61,360 nt of DNA from Nitrosopumilaceae archaeon (GTDB taxonomy: Archaea; Thermoproteota; Nitrososphaeria; Nitrososphaerales; Nitrosopumilaceae), in assembly GCA_022823825.1 (NCBI GenBank), contig JAJEHG010000002.1, positions 1-61,360 of the forward strand, written 5' to 3'. The notes under the pieces are model-generated. The model was not told where the DNA came from and made no database searches. It saw nothing but the letters and a program-made list of their open reading frames with translations. The translations under genes were made by a program, and so were the position numbers. Shown here in pieces: positions 9,406 to 18,460 of this stretch (positions within the stretch are counted from its first letter, which is position 1; every line of letters starts with the position of its first letter).

Positions 9406-9765
9406 ATGGTAAAGCAGGTAAGCCTTGACGCGTGGCAGATCCAGCGCCTGCAGAATCTGCTCATGATGGGCTCGGACATTGCATCAAAGACTGACAGGGC
9501 CATAATACTGTACAGGCAGACGCTGGAGGAGGAGGACGGATGCTACGAGGAGATCGTATGCACGCTTACCGCGGGCTTTGTCATAGAGCAAATAGTCACG
9601 TCCGGGGGGATGCTGGTGCCGAGCTTCCGGCGCCAGGTGGTGCATCCCATAGTAGAGTACCCGCAGGTACTGCTTGGCCAGAGCAAGGACAGGTTCGCGG
9701 ACGTGACAAGCAGGCTCGAGGAGCAGCTCGGGGTGCAGGAAGAAGACGAAGGGATGCCCGGCTGA
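9406..9765 (+). CDS. Conserved-looking hypothetical protein, 119 aa
   Basis: I do not recognise a named family. The protein is soluble, helical and acidic, beginning MVKQVSLDAWQIQRLQNLL, with an internal stretch VIEQIVTSGGMLVPSFRRQV and an acidic tail (EEQLGVQEEDEGMPG). A TATA box at 9378-9387 about 24 nt upstream of the ATG supports a real leaderless gene. It sits between the ferritin-like gene and sucCD, each of which has its own promoter. Function unknown. Confidence 0.7.
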   Translation: MVKQVSLDAWQIQRLQNLLMMGSDIASKTDRAIILYRQTLEEEDGCYEEIVCTLTAGFVIEQIVTSGGMLVPSFRRQVVHPIVEYPQVLLGQSKDRFADVTSRLEEQLGVQEEDEGMPG

Positions 9766-9883
9766 CAAAGACGCCGGAACGGAAGCCAGGAGGCAGGCCT
9801 CGGCCGGCAGGCAGGCGTTTTTGTGACCATCGCAGGAGCTGCAAGTCACAGTCGTTAAATTACGGCGCCAAGCCGATTCAGAC

Positions 9884-10993
9884 ATGCGCCTCTTGGAATA
9901 CCAGGCAAAGGAGCTGTTCAGGGAATACGGCATAAGGCTCCTTGACGGCAGGTCGTCGACGGGCATCGAGGAGGCCAGAAGGCACGCCGGGGAGCTCGGG
10001 TATCCGTTTGTGATAAAGATACAGGTGCCGGTCGGGGGAAGGGGCAAGGCCGGCGGCGTCCAGTCCTGCAACAACCCAGACGAGTTTGAGATAAGGTACC
10101 CGCAGGTCATGAACCTGGTGATAAAGGGCGAGAAGGCAAGGGCCATACTCCTTGAAAAGATGGCCGACATCAAAAAGGAGCTGTACGTGTCGCTGTTTCT
10201 GAACCGCTCAAAGAGGTGCTATACGATAATAGCGTCGTCTGAGGGCGGAGTCGAGATCGAGTCGGTAAAGAGCCAGACCATAAGGGAGGTCGGCATGGGC
10301 GACGTGTCGCGCGAGACCGCCCTGGAGGTCGCGGGCCAGATAGGCCTTGACGGGGGGCTGGCAGACGGCTTTGCAGACATTCTTGTCAGGCTCTCAAAGC
10401 TGACGGTAGAAAAAGAGGCCGAGCTCGCGGAGATAAACCCGCTGGCAATTACCCCCGATAACTCCGTAATAGCGCTCGACGGCAAGTTTGTGACAGACGA
10501 CAACTCTAATTTCCGCCACCCCGAGCTGGCCAAATACCAGGAAAAGTCAGAGATCGAGGAGAGGGCCGAGAAGAGCGGGTTCTCGCTTGTCGAGCTTGAC
10601 GGCGACATCGCGGTAGTGGGGAACGGCGCGGGGCTGGTAATGTCGACGTTTGACATGCTGTCAGACAACGGCGGCAAGCCGGCGTGCTTTCTTGACGTGG
10701 GCGGGGGCGCCACCACCGAGTCCGTATACGAGGCCCTCACGCTGATAAGCCGCATAAGGGGCGTCAAGAGCATACTTGTGAACCTGTACGGCGGCATAGT
10801 CAAGACGACGGTGGTGGCCGAGGCCTTCCTGAAGGCGTACGAGTCGGGCCTGATAGACATGCCGGTATACGCCAGGTTGAAGGGGACCGAGTCAGACAAG
10901 GCCAGGGAGATGCTGAGGGATTCTAGGACCGAGATGTTTGATTCCGTGGAGGGCGCCATAAACGCGGCCATTCTGGGGGGCAAGAAGAGTTGA
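9884..10993 (+). CDS. sucC: Succinyl-CoA ligase, beta subunit
   Basis: A 369-residue ATP-grasp subunit of succinyl-CoA synthetase. It begins MRLLEYQAKELFREYGI, the family N-terminus. ATP-grasp elements IKIQVPVGGRGKAGG and AEINPLAI are present, as is the C-terminal ligase domain with FLDVGGGAT and SILVNLYGGIVK. With SucD it interconverts succinyl-CoA and succinate with ADP/ATP, in the TCA cycle and, in Thaumarchaeota, at the junction with the 3-hydroxypropionate/4-hydroxybutyrate pathway. A TATA box GTTAAATTA at 9855-9863 lies about 25 nt before the ATG. It overlaps sucD by 4 nt. Confidence 0.93.
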   Translation: MRLLEYQAKELFREYGIRLLDGRSSTGIEEARRHAGELGYPFVIKIQVPVGGRGKAGGVQSCNNPDEFEIRYPQVMNLVIKGEKARAILLEKMADIKKELYVSLFLNRSKRCYTIIASSEGGVEIESVKSQTIREVGMGDVSRETALEVAGQIGLDGGLADGFADILVRLSKLTVEKEAELAEINPLAITPDNSVIALDGKFVTDDNSNFRHPELAKYQEKSEIEERAEKSGFSLVELDGDIAVVGNGAGLVMSTFDMLSDNGGKPACFLDVGGGATTESVYEALTLISRIRGVKSILVNLYGGIVKTTVVAEAFLKAYESGLIDMPVYARLKGTESDKAREMLRDSRTEMFDSVEGAINAAILGGKKS

Positions 10994-11970
10994 AGGACAT
11001 ATTCGAGGTGCTGAGGGGAAACCCGGGCGACGCGGACCACAACAGAAAGGGCGTCATAGTGCAGGGGATAACCGGAGCGTACGGCTCGCTGCACACAAGG
11101 AACATGATTTCATACGGGACCAATATAGTGGCAGGCGTAACCCCCGGCAAGGGAGGACAGAGGTTTGACGATGCCATACCCATATACAACACGATGTCAG
11201 AAGCGGTGGAGGCGACGGGCGCCAGGATATCGGCCGTGTTCGTCCCGGCAAAGTTCTTTCTGGGCGCAGCAAAGGAGGCGCTCGAGGCCGGAATCGAGCT
11301 GCTGGTCGCGATACCGGAGCACATACCCATACGCGACACCATGAGCGCGCTGGACATGGCGCAGAAAAGGGACGCCAGGATCATAGGCCCCAACACGCCG
11401 GGAATAATGATACCAGGAATCATAAAGATAGGGATAATGCCCCCCACGCCGTTCAAGCCCGGCAAGATAGCGGTACTCTCAAAGAGCGGCACCCTGCTGT
11501 ACGAGATATCCGACGCGCTGAGCAGCGCGGGGTTCGGGCAGGCAATCACCATAGGAATAGGCGGGGATCCCGTGAACGGGACCAGGCTGATCGACGCGTT
11601 TGAGATGGTCAGAAACGTGCCGGACATAGACGGCATGGTGGTAGTGGGTGAGATAGGCGGCGACTCGGAGGAGATGCTGGCGCAGCGCATAATGGACACG
11701 GGGTTTGCAAAGCCCACGGTCGCGTACATCGCGGGGAGGGCGGCCCCCAAGGAGAAGCGCATGGGCCATGCGGGCGCAATCGTAATGGGCACGTACGGCT
11801 CCGCAGAGTCAAAGATATCCATGTTCAACAAGGCAAACATCCCGGTTGCAAAGAGGCCCGCCGAGGTGCCGGTCCTGCTTGCCAAAAAGATGGAGAATGG
11901 CAGTGGTGGGGGCAGCAACAGCAGCAGCAACGGCGGCGGCGATCCCGGCACAGCAGGCAGCGGCGATTAG
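10990..11970 (+). CDS. sucD: Succinyl-CoA ligase, alpha subunit
   Basis: A 326-residue alpha subunit carrying the CoA-binding Rossmann domain (VIVQGITGAYGSLHTRNM, GVTPGKGG) and the phosphohistidine loop KRMGHAGAI, whose His is phosphorylated in catalysis. GPNTPGIM and GGDPVNGT are also family motifs. The start is TTG 10990, overlapping the sucC stop by 4 nt, so the subunits are likely translationally coupled. The last 25 or so residues are a Gly/Ser/Asn tail (GSGGGSNSSSNGGGD) absent from typical SucD and probably disordered. Confidence 0.93.
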   Translation: MKDIFEVLRGNPGDADHNRKGVIVQGITGAYGSLHTRNMISYGTNIVAGVTPGKGGQRFDDAIPIYNTMSEAVEATGARISAVFVPAKFFLGAAKEALEAGIELLVAIPEHIPIRDTMSALDMAQKRDARIIGPNTPGIMIPGIIKIGIMPPTPFKPGKIAVLSKSGTLLYEISDALSSAGFGQAITIGIGGDPVNGTRLIDAFEMVRNVPDIDGMVVVGEIGGDSEEMLAQRIMDTGFAKPTVAYIAGRAAPKEKRMGHAGAIVMGTYGSAESKISMFNKANIPVAKRPAEVPVLLAKKMENGSGGGSNSSSNGGGDPGTAGSGD

Positions 11971-12000
11971 AATAAAAGGAGCAATCGAGGCGATGCAGTG

Positions 12001-12168
12001 ATGCCCATTACAGACCCGGAAAAAAAGCGCATAGCCCAGCAGGCGCGCCTGGTCATGAAGATATGCTTCAACTGCGGCTGCCGCAACGATATAGGCGCGA
12101 CCAGATGCCGCAAGTGCCGCAACCCGTATCTGCGGCTCAAGAACCGCAACTTGGGCATCAAGAAATAG
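12001..12168 (+). CDS. rpl40e: 50S ribosomal protein L40e
   Basis: A 55-residue protein beginning MPITDPEKKRIAQQARLVMK, followed by a zinc-finger CFNCGCRNDIGATRCRKC and a basic tail ending LRNKNLGIKK-like (RLKNRNLGIKK). This is the archaeal L40e ribosomal protein, which binds zinc through four Cys. A TATA box AATAAAAGG at 11971-11979, overlapping the end of sucD, lies about 26 nt upstream of the ATG, so the mRNA is probably leaderless and independent of sucCD. Confidence 0.92.
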   Translation: MPITDPEKKRIAQQARLVMKICFNCGCRNDIGATRCRKCRNPYLRLKNRNLGIKK

Positions 12169-12302
12169 CACGGCGTTTGCATGTCGAAAGCATGCGCACC
12201 GCTGCCGCAGATTCTGCAAGAATAAACTGCAAGAATGCACGCGGCCCCGCGTGTGGGAGGGGTTCAGAAGAACAGGAAGGAACGCGGATTTACCACCACT
12301 AG

Positions 12303-14384
12303 TCAGCGGCAGATCCGCTGCGAAGAGTCGATTGTAAACGCGTTCCAGTGGCCCGCCGCAAACGGGTACGACGGGTCGTCGTACTTTTTCACCGTCAGCT
12401 CCACAATGGTGCCGTCCGAATCCTCCGAGTAGGAGTCAAGGTAGAACGGCCCGTTGCTCACCACCGCGTGCCCCCTGGCGTCTATCCACGATATGGCCGC
12501 GTCGTACCGCTCGTCTACGTAAGCGGTCGTCGCACCCGGAGGCAGAAAGTCAGGCATGTGGCTGGCGTGGCTAGTATCCTTGAGCGCGACCAAGTGGCTT
12601 CTTATCAGGGCGGTGTCGGAGGCGTCAAGCATGTCAAGCCAGCTTATACCGCGATCAGACGCCGCGGCCGAGTTCCAATGGGTCTGGTTGTTGTTAACTG
12701 CCTGCTCCATGGCGGCATACACCTCCCAGGGCAGCACGCTCCACGTGGTTGCGACGGCGGCAATCTCGGCCTCGTCAAAATGCCAGTAATCCAGATACAC
12801 CTCGATCGTGTCCCGGCCCGCGTCCGGTACCCTCAGCCCCACCGGAATGCGCGGGTCGTCGTCCAGCAGGCCGTGTTCAAACTGGAGATATACGGCGTAA
12901 AATATGTCGTTCATGTCCATCTGCTGGCCGTGGTGCCACTCAGAGAAGCGCAAGTCGATCGTAACCTTGCTGGCGGCGCCCTTGCCCGAAGATAGGCCGA
13001 CCCACTCGCGATCATCCGCGTTCCAGATCACCGCACCCGGCGGTACCGCAAGCACGCCGTCAGGCCCAGCAGTTTCCACGGAGGTATAGACGTTCCTTGC
13101 AGGCACCAAGTCCGCGGTGTGCGGGTTGCGCACCGCCCCCGGGTCGCTCAGAATATACCACACGTCAGTGCTGTACGAGTCGGACAGACCTCCGACAGGG
13201 TTCCAGGAGCTCTGCACCACGTGGCGCACGCCGATGTCGAGGCCGGTGTCGCCGCCAGACAGCTGCGCGTTGATCGGCGTGAACCTGTTTGCAATTCCGG
13301 AACCCGGGGCGTTTACCACGCCCGTGACTCCGTCCCTTACCGCGTACGACTGGTGCTCGGAGGCGAGAAAGATCCGGACGGACTCTGTGACGGCAAGGCG
13401 GGCCGCGTCCTCTACCAGGGATGCCCTCTCGTCCTGCGAGTTATATTCCATATTGTAAAGAGACTGAGTCAGCCTGTCAAGCTCCGCGTTCTCATAGCTC
13501 CACAGGCCGTCCTCCAGACCGCCCGGAAGGTTTTCAGTCCAGGGGGCATAGTACGACGCAAGTCTGGAATTGTCGTATTTGACCGTCCCGAATCCGTTCC
13601 AAGCCTCCGTGTACAGGTGCCACGTCTGATCCGCGGGATCGGAGCCGTACACTGCTCTGAAGGCGGCGAACAGATCCCCGTATACCGGGTTCACTGCAAA
13701 GCCCGCCCTACCAAGATCCGCCACAAGCTTGTCCCCTATCGACTTGCGCACCGCGTCGTCGTCTCTGACAAACACCGTTATCTCTATGGGCTGTCCACCA
13801 TAGGTCCACCTGCCGTCTGAACCCTTCGAGGCGCCCGCCGGAACAAGGGCCGCTTCAAAGAGGCGGTCGGCCTCCGCAGGGTCGTACCGCAGTCCGAGAG
13901 GCGCCAGCACGTCCTGCACCAGGCCGTAGTCCGGATGCCCCGGAGTTATGACAGAGAAGAGTTCGGAGCCAGAGCTGGGCAGGACGTTTGCTATTATGTC
14001 GCCCCTGTCCACCAGATAGTTTATCGCGTACCTGGCCTCTTGCAGCGAGAACGGGTTGAAGCCGTTTGTGGTGTCGTTTGTGGGGTTCACGTATATGGAG
14101 TAGACCGTGCCGCCCGTGGACTGCACCACGCTGTGTCCGGCATCGCGCACCGCCTGAGACTCGGCCTTGGATATAGAGAGATAGTACATGTCGATGTCCC
14201 CGTCTATCAGGTTGTCTACGGCCGCGGCCGGATCCTGCTTTGTGAACGTCACGCTGTCCACGTATGCCCCCAACGTTTCCGCCGAGGCGTCCTGCGGCAC
14301 GATTGCGGCGGCAGCGGCCACTGCCGCGACCAGCATTACGGCGGGGATCAGTATAGGGGAAGAATGCCTCAGTGGCATAGTCAT
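12303..14384 (-). CDS. Secreted extracellular solute-binding protein (family 5 type)
   Basis: About 693 residues with an N-terminal signal peptide (hydrophobic ILIPAVMLVAAVAAAAAIV, then Ala-Ser-Ala) and the fold of SBP_bac_5 oligopeptide-binding proteins. Recognisable parts are SLQEARYAINYLVDR, ADRLFEAAL, GGQPIEITVFV and, late, SNGPFYL. It is outside the membrane and probably binds peptides or another organic solute; the ligand is not predictable. The longest start (TTG 14420) overlaps the TATA box TTTTTAAAC at 14407-14415; ATG 14384, about 26 nt downstream, fits better. It is a tandem paralogue of the next gene. No permease or ATPase gene is adjacent. Confidence 0.8.
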   Translation of the reverse strand: MTMPLRHSSPILIPAVMLVAAVAAAAAIVPQDASAETLGAYVDSVTFTKQDPAAAVDNLIDGDIDMYYLSISKAESQAVRDAGHSVVQSTGGTVYSIYVNPTNDTTNGFNPFSLQEARYAINYLVDRGDIIANVLPSSGSELFSVITPGHPDYGLVQDVLAPLGLRYDPAEADRLFEAALVPAGASKGSDGRWTYGGQPIEITVFVRDDDAVRKSIGDKLVADLGRAGFAVNPVYGDLFAAFRAVYGSDPADQTWHLYTEAWNGFGTVKYDNSRLASYYAPWTENLPGGLEDGLWSYENAELDRLTQSLYNMEYNSQDERASLVEDAARLAVTESVRIFLASEHQSYAVRDGVTGVVNAPGSGIANRFTPINAQLSGGDTGLDIGVRHVVQSSWNPVGGLSDSYSTDVWYILSDPGAVRNPHTADLVPARNVYTSVETAGPDGVLAVPPGAVIWNADDREWVGLSSGKGAASKVTIDLRFSEWHHGQQMDMNDIFYAVYLQFEHGLLDDDPRIPVGLRVPDAGRDTIEVYLDYWHFDEAEIAAVATTWSVLPWEVYAAMEQAVNNNQTHWNSAAASDRGISWLDMLDASDTALIRSHLVALKDTSHASHMPDFLPPGATTAYVDERYDAAISWIDARGHAVVSNGPFYLDSYSEDSDGTIVELTVKKYDDPSYPFAAGHWNAFTIDSSQRICR

Positions 14385-14479
14385 ACAGCAATCGAGTACA
14401 TTGTGTTTAAAAATGTTCAAAACACGGCGGTGGGCCGCTGCAGACGCTGCGCATGGCAGCGCAAGTGCGCGCCCCCAGG

Positions 14480-16558
14480 TCAGCGGCAGATCCTCTGCGA
14501 ATAATCGGTTGCAAACGCGCCCCAGTGGCCCGTCGCAAACGGGTACGATGGGTCGTCGAATCCTTTCAGCGTCAGTTCGGCGATGGCGTCATTCGAATCC
14601 TCCGAGTAGAAGTCAAGATAGAACGGCCCGTTGCTCACCGCCAAGTGTCCCCGGGTGTCTATCCACGATATGGCCGCGTCGTACCGCTCGTCTACGTACG
14701 CGGTCGTCGCACCCGGAGGCAGAAAGTCAGGCATGTGGCTGGCGTGGCCAGTATCCTTGAGCGCGACCAAGTGGCTTCTTATCAGGGCGGTGTCAGAGGC
14801 GTCAAGCATGTCAAGCCAGCTTACACCGTGATCTAATGCGGCGTCCGAGTCCCAATAGGTCTGTTCATTTTTAACTGCCAACTCCATGGCGGCATATACC
14901 TCCCAGGGCAGCGTGCTCCACGCGGTTGCGGTGGCGGCAATCTCGGCCTCGTCAAAATGCCAATAGTCCAGATACACCTCTATCGTGTCCCGGCCCGCGT
15001 CCGGAACCCTCAGCCCCACCGGAATGCTCGGATCGTCTTCCAGCTCGCTGTGCTCAAAGGTGAAGTATACGGCATAAAATATGTCGTTCATGTCCATCTG
15101 CTGGCCGTGGTGCCACTCCGAGAAACGCAGGTCGATCGTAACCTTGCTGATGGCGCTCTCGCCAGAAGGCAGTTCGTCCCACGTACGGGCATCGGCATTC
15201 CAAGTCAACGTACCCGGCGGCACCGCAAGCACGCCGTCGGGCCCCGCAGTCTCCACGGAAGTCCAGACGTTTCTTGCAGGCACCAGGTCCGCAGTGTGTG
15301 GATGGCGCACCGTCCCCGGGTCGCTCAAAACATTCCATACGGCGAGGCTGTACGAGTCAAGCAGTCCCCCGACCGGGTTCCAGGAGCCCTGCGCCACATG
15401 GAACACGCCTATGTCGAGGTGAGTACTGCCGTCCGGCAGCTGCGCGTTGATCGGCGTGAACCTGCTTGTTATTCCAGCGCCCTGGGCGTTTACCACTCCC
15501 GTGATGCCGTCCCTTACCGCGTACGACGCATGCTCGACGACAAGAAAGATGCGGACGGACTCACGGACGCCAAGCGCGGTCGCGTCCCTTATCAGAGACG
15601 CCCTCTCATCCTGCGAGTCATACCCCATATTGTGGAGGGACTGGGTCAGATCGTCAAGCTCCTTGTTCACATACTGCCACAGGTGATCCTCCTGACCGCC
15701 CGGAAGGAAGCCCCACCAGGGGGCGTAGAATTGAGCAAGTATGGAATCGTCATATTTGATCGCCCCGGGGCCGTCCCAGGCCTCCGTGTACAGGTGCCAC
15801 GCCTGATCCGCGGGGTTGGAGCCGTACACAACGCGGAATGCGGCGGACAGATCCCCGTATACCGGCTCCGCTGCAAAGCCCGCCCTGCCAAGATCTGCCA
15901 CAAGTCTCTCTCCTATCGACTTGCGCACAGCGTCGTCGTCTCTGACGAATACCGTTATCTCTATGGGCTGTCCTCCGTAGATCCACCTGCCGTCGGAATC
16001 CCTTGAGGCGCCCGCCGGAACAAGTGCCTCCTCAAAGAGGCGGTCGGCCTCCGCAGGGTCGTACCGCAATCCCAAGGATGCCAGCACGTCCTGCACCAGG
16101 CCGTAGTCTGGATGTTCGGGGGTTATGGCAGAGAAGAGCTCGGAGCCCGAGCCGGGCAGATCGTTTGCGATTATGGCATTCCGGTCTACCAGGTAGTTTA
16201 TCGCGTACCTGGCCTCTTGTAGCGAGAACGGGTTGAAGCCATTTGTGTAATCGTCTGTGGGGTTCACATACATCGAGTAGACTATGGCATCAGTGGACTG
16301 AAGCACCTTGTGTCCGGCATCGCGCACCGCCTGAGACCCGTCTTTGGATATGGGAAAATAGTACATGTCGATGTCCCCGGCTATCAGGTTGTCTACGGCC
16401 GCGGCCGGATCCTGCTTTGTGAACGTCACGCTGTCCACGTATGCCCCCACCGCCGCAGAGGCGTCCTGCGGCACGATTGCGGCGGCAACGGCCACTGCAG
16501 CGACCAGCACCACGACGGAGACCAGTGCCGTGGAAGAATACCGCAACAGTGTGCTCAC
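14480..16558 (-). CDS. Secreted extracellular solute-binding protein, tandem paralogue
   Basis: About 692 residues, colinear with and very similar to the gene at 12303-14384 over the whole length, including the signal peptide and the C-terminus DYSQRICR versus DSSQRICR. The same family 5 motifs occur (SLQEARYAINYLVDR, GGQPIEITVFVRDD). Differences cluster in the middle, where ligand specificity would lie. The chosen start is GTG 16558, about 22-26 nt after the TATA box CTTTTAAGC (16576-16584); the longest frame begins at 16594, upstream of that box. Each copy has its own promoter, so they are separately expressed duplicates. Confidence 0.8.
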   Translation of the reverse strand: MSTLLRYSSTALVSVVVLVAAVAVAAAIVPQDASAAVGAYVDSVTFTKQDPAAAVDNLIAGDIDMYYFPISKDGSQAVRDAGHKVLQSTDAIVYSMYVNPTDDYTNGFNPFSLQEARYAINYLVDRNAIIANDLPGSGSELFSAITPEHPDYGLVQDVLASLGLRYDPAEADRLFEEALVPAGASRDSDGRWIYGGQPIEITVFVRDDDAVRKSIGERLVADLGRAGFAAEPVYGDLSAAFRVVYGSNPADQAWHLYTEAWDGPGAIKYDDSILAQFYAPWWGFLPGGQEDHLWQYVNKELDDLTQSLHNMGYDSQDERASLIRDATALGVRESVRIFLVVEHASYAVRDGITGVVNAQGAGITSRFTPINAQLPDGSTHLDIGVFHVAQGSWNPVGGLLDSYSLAVWNVLSDPGTVRHPHTADLVPARNVWTSVETAGPDGVLAVPPGTLTWNADARTWDELPSGESAISKVTIDLRFSEWHHGQQMDMNDIFYAVYFTFEHSELEDDPSIPVGLRVPDAGRDTIEVYLDYWHFDEAEIAATATAWSTLPWEVYAAMELAVKNEQTYWDSDAALDHGVSWLDMLDASDTALIRSHLVALKDTGHASHMPDFLPPGATTAYVDERYDAAISWIDTRGHLAVSNGPFYLDFYSEDSNDAIAELTLKGFDDPSYPFATGHWGAFATDYSQRICR

Positions 16559-16748
16559 AGGACGACTGAGGGTGGCGGGCTTAAAAGCATTCAAAACATA
16601 ACAGAAGTCTGCCGCGCGACGCGTGATTCGAGCCCAGCATCTTCCGGCAACAGGGGGGGTAGAGGCCTAATGCGCGGGCAGGCAGGGGCATGCAAGCCCC
16701 TAGCAAACGAGCAAAAGACAAAAAAGCGGCGTACTGACGAGTCCAAAC

Positions 16749-16839
16749 GGACCGGTCGTCTAGCCTGGTTTGGATGACGCACTCACACTGCGTAAGGCAT
16801 AGCCCGCAAAGGTCGTGGGTCCGAATCCCACCCGGTCCA
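16749..16839 (+). tRNA. tRNA-Val(CAC) with variable-loop intron
   Basis: The acceptor stem GGACCGG (16749-16755) pairs with CCGGTCC (16832-16838), with discriminator A at 16839. The anticodon stem ACGCA/TGCGT encloses loop CTCACAC, with anticodon CAC at 16784-16786 (Val, GUG codons). The T stem is GTGGG/CCCAC with loop TCCGAAT, so the normally near-invariant U55 is C. The variable region is 21 nt; removal of a 16-nt intron (16795-16810) restores a normal 5-nt loop AGGTC. The 3' CCA is not encoded beyond CCA-like CCAT. The 3' end is duplicated at 35590, marking an integration site. Confidence 0.88.
16795..16810 (+). other. Non-canonical 16-nt tRNA intron (position 44/45)
   Basis: The bulge-helix-bulge is explicit. 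Central helix TGCG (16789-16792) pairs with CGCA (16805-16808). One 3-nt bulge is TAA (16793-16795) and the opposite one is AAG (16809-16811). The inner hairpin is GGC/GCC with loop ATA (16796-16804). Cutting after the second base of each bulge releases 16 nt and leaves variable loop AGGTC. This is the substrate shape of the archaeal tRNA-splicing endonuclease, though the intron is not at the usual 37/38 site. Confidence 0.82.
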
Positions 16840-16973
16840 TTCCCACTCTGGATCTTAATCCCGCCTGCGCGTTGTTGTGTGGAGGGCGTTGCTGTTGCTG
16901 CAGGAGTTCCCGCGGTAGCCGCCGTTGAGGATGCGGCCGCGGTTGGCCGCTCTACTATGATGCGCCCGTCAGG
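16827..16973. repeat. Left 147-bp direct repeat (putative attL)
   Basis: Begins with the last 13 nt of tRNA-Val (CCCAC plus CCGGTCC and A) and runs 134 nt past it. The copy at 35590-35736 is the same length with about six mismatches by eye. It sits between the intact tRNA and the integrase gene, as expected for the tRNA-side junction of an integrated element. No gene is seen inside it. Confidence 0.85.
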
Positions 16974-17035
16974 CAGGCTTGCAACGAACCGACAGCCTCG
17001 CGAGAGCATCCGTTCTATGTCTGAACAGGGTATGA

Positions 17036-18448
17036 CTAGATGGCCATTGCAGTTGCTGTTGTCGTTGTTGTTGCTGCTACTACGGCTGCCGGATCTGTCA
17101 TATTGCCGGCGCCCACCATCGCATGATGGAGCGCCTCTAGCATCAGATCCAGCTGTACCGGTGTCGCGTTTCGTATCAGGTGGTGCATCTCCTCCTTCTG
17201 CTCCAGAACGCCGTCCCTCTTGGGACCGGCCTCGAGGTCAAGGAATTCTTCGGACCGTACAAAGGACTCGCGCATCTCGTGCAGCAGTATCTCGGGCAGC
17301 ACGCCCTTGTTTGTGGTATACTTGGACTCCATCGACCCCTTGTGTCCCATAAAGAACACCCGGAAGTCGTGTGCCATCCTCCCCTTGGACTCTGCGACCA
17401 GCAGCTCGGTATCAAAGTACGCCCGCAGTATGTAGGGCCTCCATGAAAACCGTGGCCGGAACGTCCTGCGAATCTCCCTGCTTATCTGCGTGGTAGGCAG
17501 GAACTGCTTGCCGCGGTTTGAGCTCCGGTTTGTCTTGTACTTGTGGTCCGGCGCTATTACCGCGGAGTCCCCGTGCAGGGGCTCGCCTGCCGCAAGCCGG
17601 TCGTTCAGGTATGCCAGCAGCTTGTCAGTTCCCGATGTGGTCAGGAACGTGAAATACTGGTGCCGTGTCTTTGACAAGGGCCTTCTTACGACGATCTGGT
17701 TTGGCGTGCGGATGCACTTTGCCACCCCCCGGTGTATTATCACGTCTGGCAGGTCGCGCATTCTCAGGCCGTCCGTGCCGTCGTGGTTCCCCATGACCTC
17801 CGGACGGATGCCGGACTTTGCCATCAGCGATATCATCGCGGACGAACGTAGGGACGCCCTTGAGAAGAGCTCTGACATCTCTCCCGCGTCTGGCACCCGC
17901 TCGTTCTGCAGCGTGGGCGCAAAGTCAGGGTTTCTTATCTTGAGCTTGCGGCGTACCTGCACGTCAAAGTGCGAGAGCCAAGACTTTACGGCCTTGACAT
18001 AGTCCTCGATGTAGCCAGGCGAGTAGTTCCTGTCCTCCATCCACGTGATGTGGTCCTCCAGCAGGTTGGTCGCAGACCTCAGGTCCTTCATGCCCAGATC
18101 CGCAAGCTGCATAGGGGTCATGCCGTGCATCTCGCAGAACGCGTCCAGGCGCCTGATTCTTACGTCGGCCGTGAGCACGGATCCGCGCGCCAAGTTCGCA
18201 TGCCACCTCCTGATTTCAGGATGCATAAGCAACCTGTCCTTTCTTGATGTTCGCTTGCTTCGTTTTTTGTTGGCAGTGTTCTGTGTTGTGTGCGTCTTGT
18301 TGTTTCCCATATCGGTCAACCTTTCGGTGACTTCACTGTATGTACAGCGACCCACACGTATTTTATCATTGTGCGGAGTGCGGGCATCGTCACTGCTAGC
18401 AACCGCGTTCTGGCAGTACTCATCCAGCGACACCATGTTTGGATCCAT
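17036..18448 (-). CDS. int: Tyrosine recombinase/integrase
   Basis: A 470-residue tyrosine recombinase of the thaumarchaeal integrase type. Catalytic residues visible are Arg215 (KSGIRPEVMG), Arg342 (ILRAYFDT, in place of the usual HxLR), His369 (MGHKG) and nucleophile Tyr377 (SKYTTNKG). Residues 75-190 form the core-binding domain. The N-terminus is basic (KKRSKRTSRK) and the C-terminus ends in an Ala/Thr tail. It is intact, not split by the att site. ATG 18448 lies about 26 nt after a TATA box sitting in a perfect palindrome (18461-18490), suggesting autoregulation. It presumably acts on the flanking 147-bp repeats. Confidence 0.9.
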   Translation of the reverse strand: MDPNMVSLDEYCQNAVASSDDARTPHNDKIRVGRCTYSEVTERLTDMGNNKTHTTQNTANKKRSKRTSRKDRLLMHPEIRRWHANLARGSVLTADVRIRRLDAFCEMHGMTPMQLADLGMKDLRSATNLLEDHITWMEDRNYSPGYIEDYVKAVKSWLSHFDVQVRRKLKIRNPDFAPTLQNERVPDAGEMSELFSRASLRSSAMISLMAKSGIRPEVMGNHDGTDGLRMRDLPDVIIHRGVAKCIRTPNQIVVRRPLSKTRHQYFTFLTTSGTDKLLAYLNDRLAAGEPLHGDSAVIAPDHKYKTNRSSNRGKQFLPTTQISREIRRTFRPRFSWRPYILRAYFDTELLVAESKGRMAHDFRVFFMGHKGSMESKYTTNKGVLPEILLHEMRESFVRSEEFLDLEAGPKRDGVLEQKEEMHHLIRNATPVQLDLMLEALHHAMVGAGNMTDPAAVVAATTTTTATAMAI

Positions 18449-18460
18449 GTTAGAATAATA

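Noticed and set aside
17036..18448. Integrase split by its att site, as in SSV-type viruses
   Set aside because: The integrase frame is continuous with all catalytic residues and does not extend into the tRNA or the right repeat.
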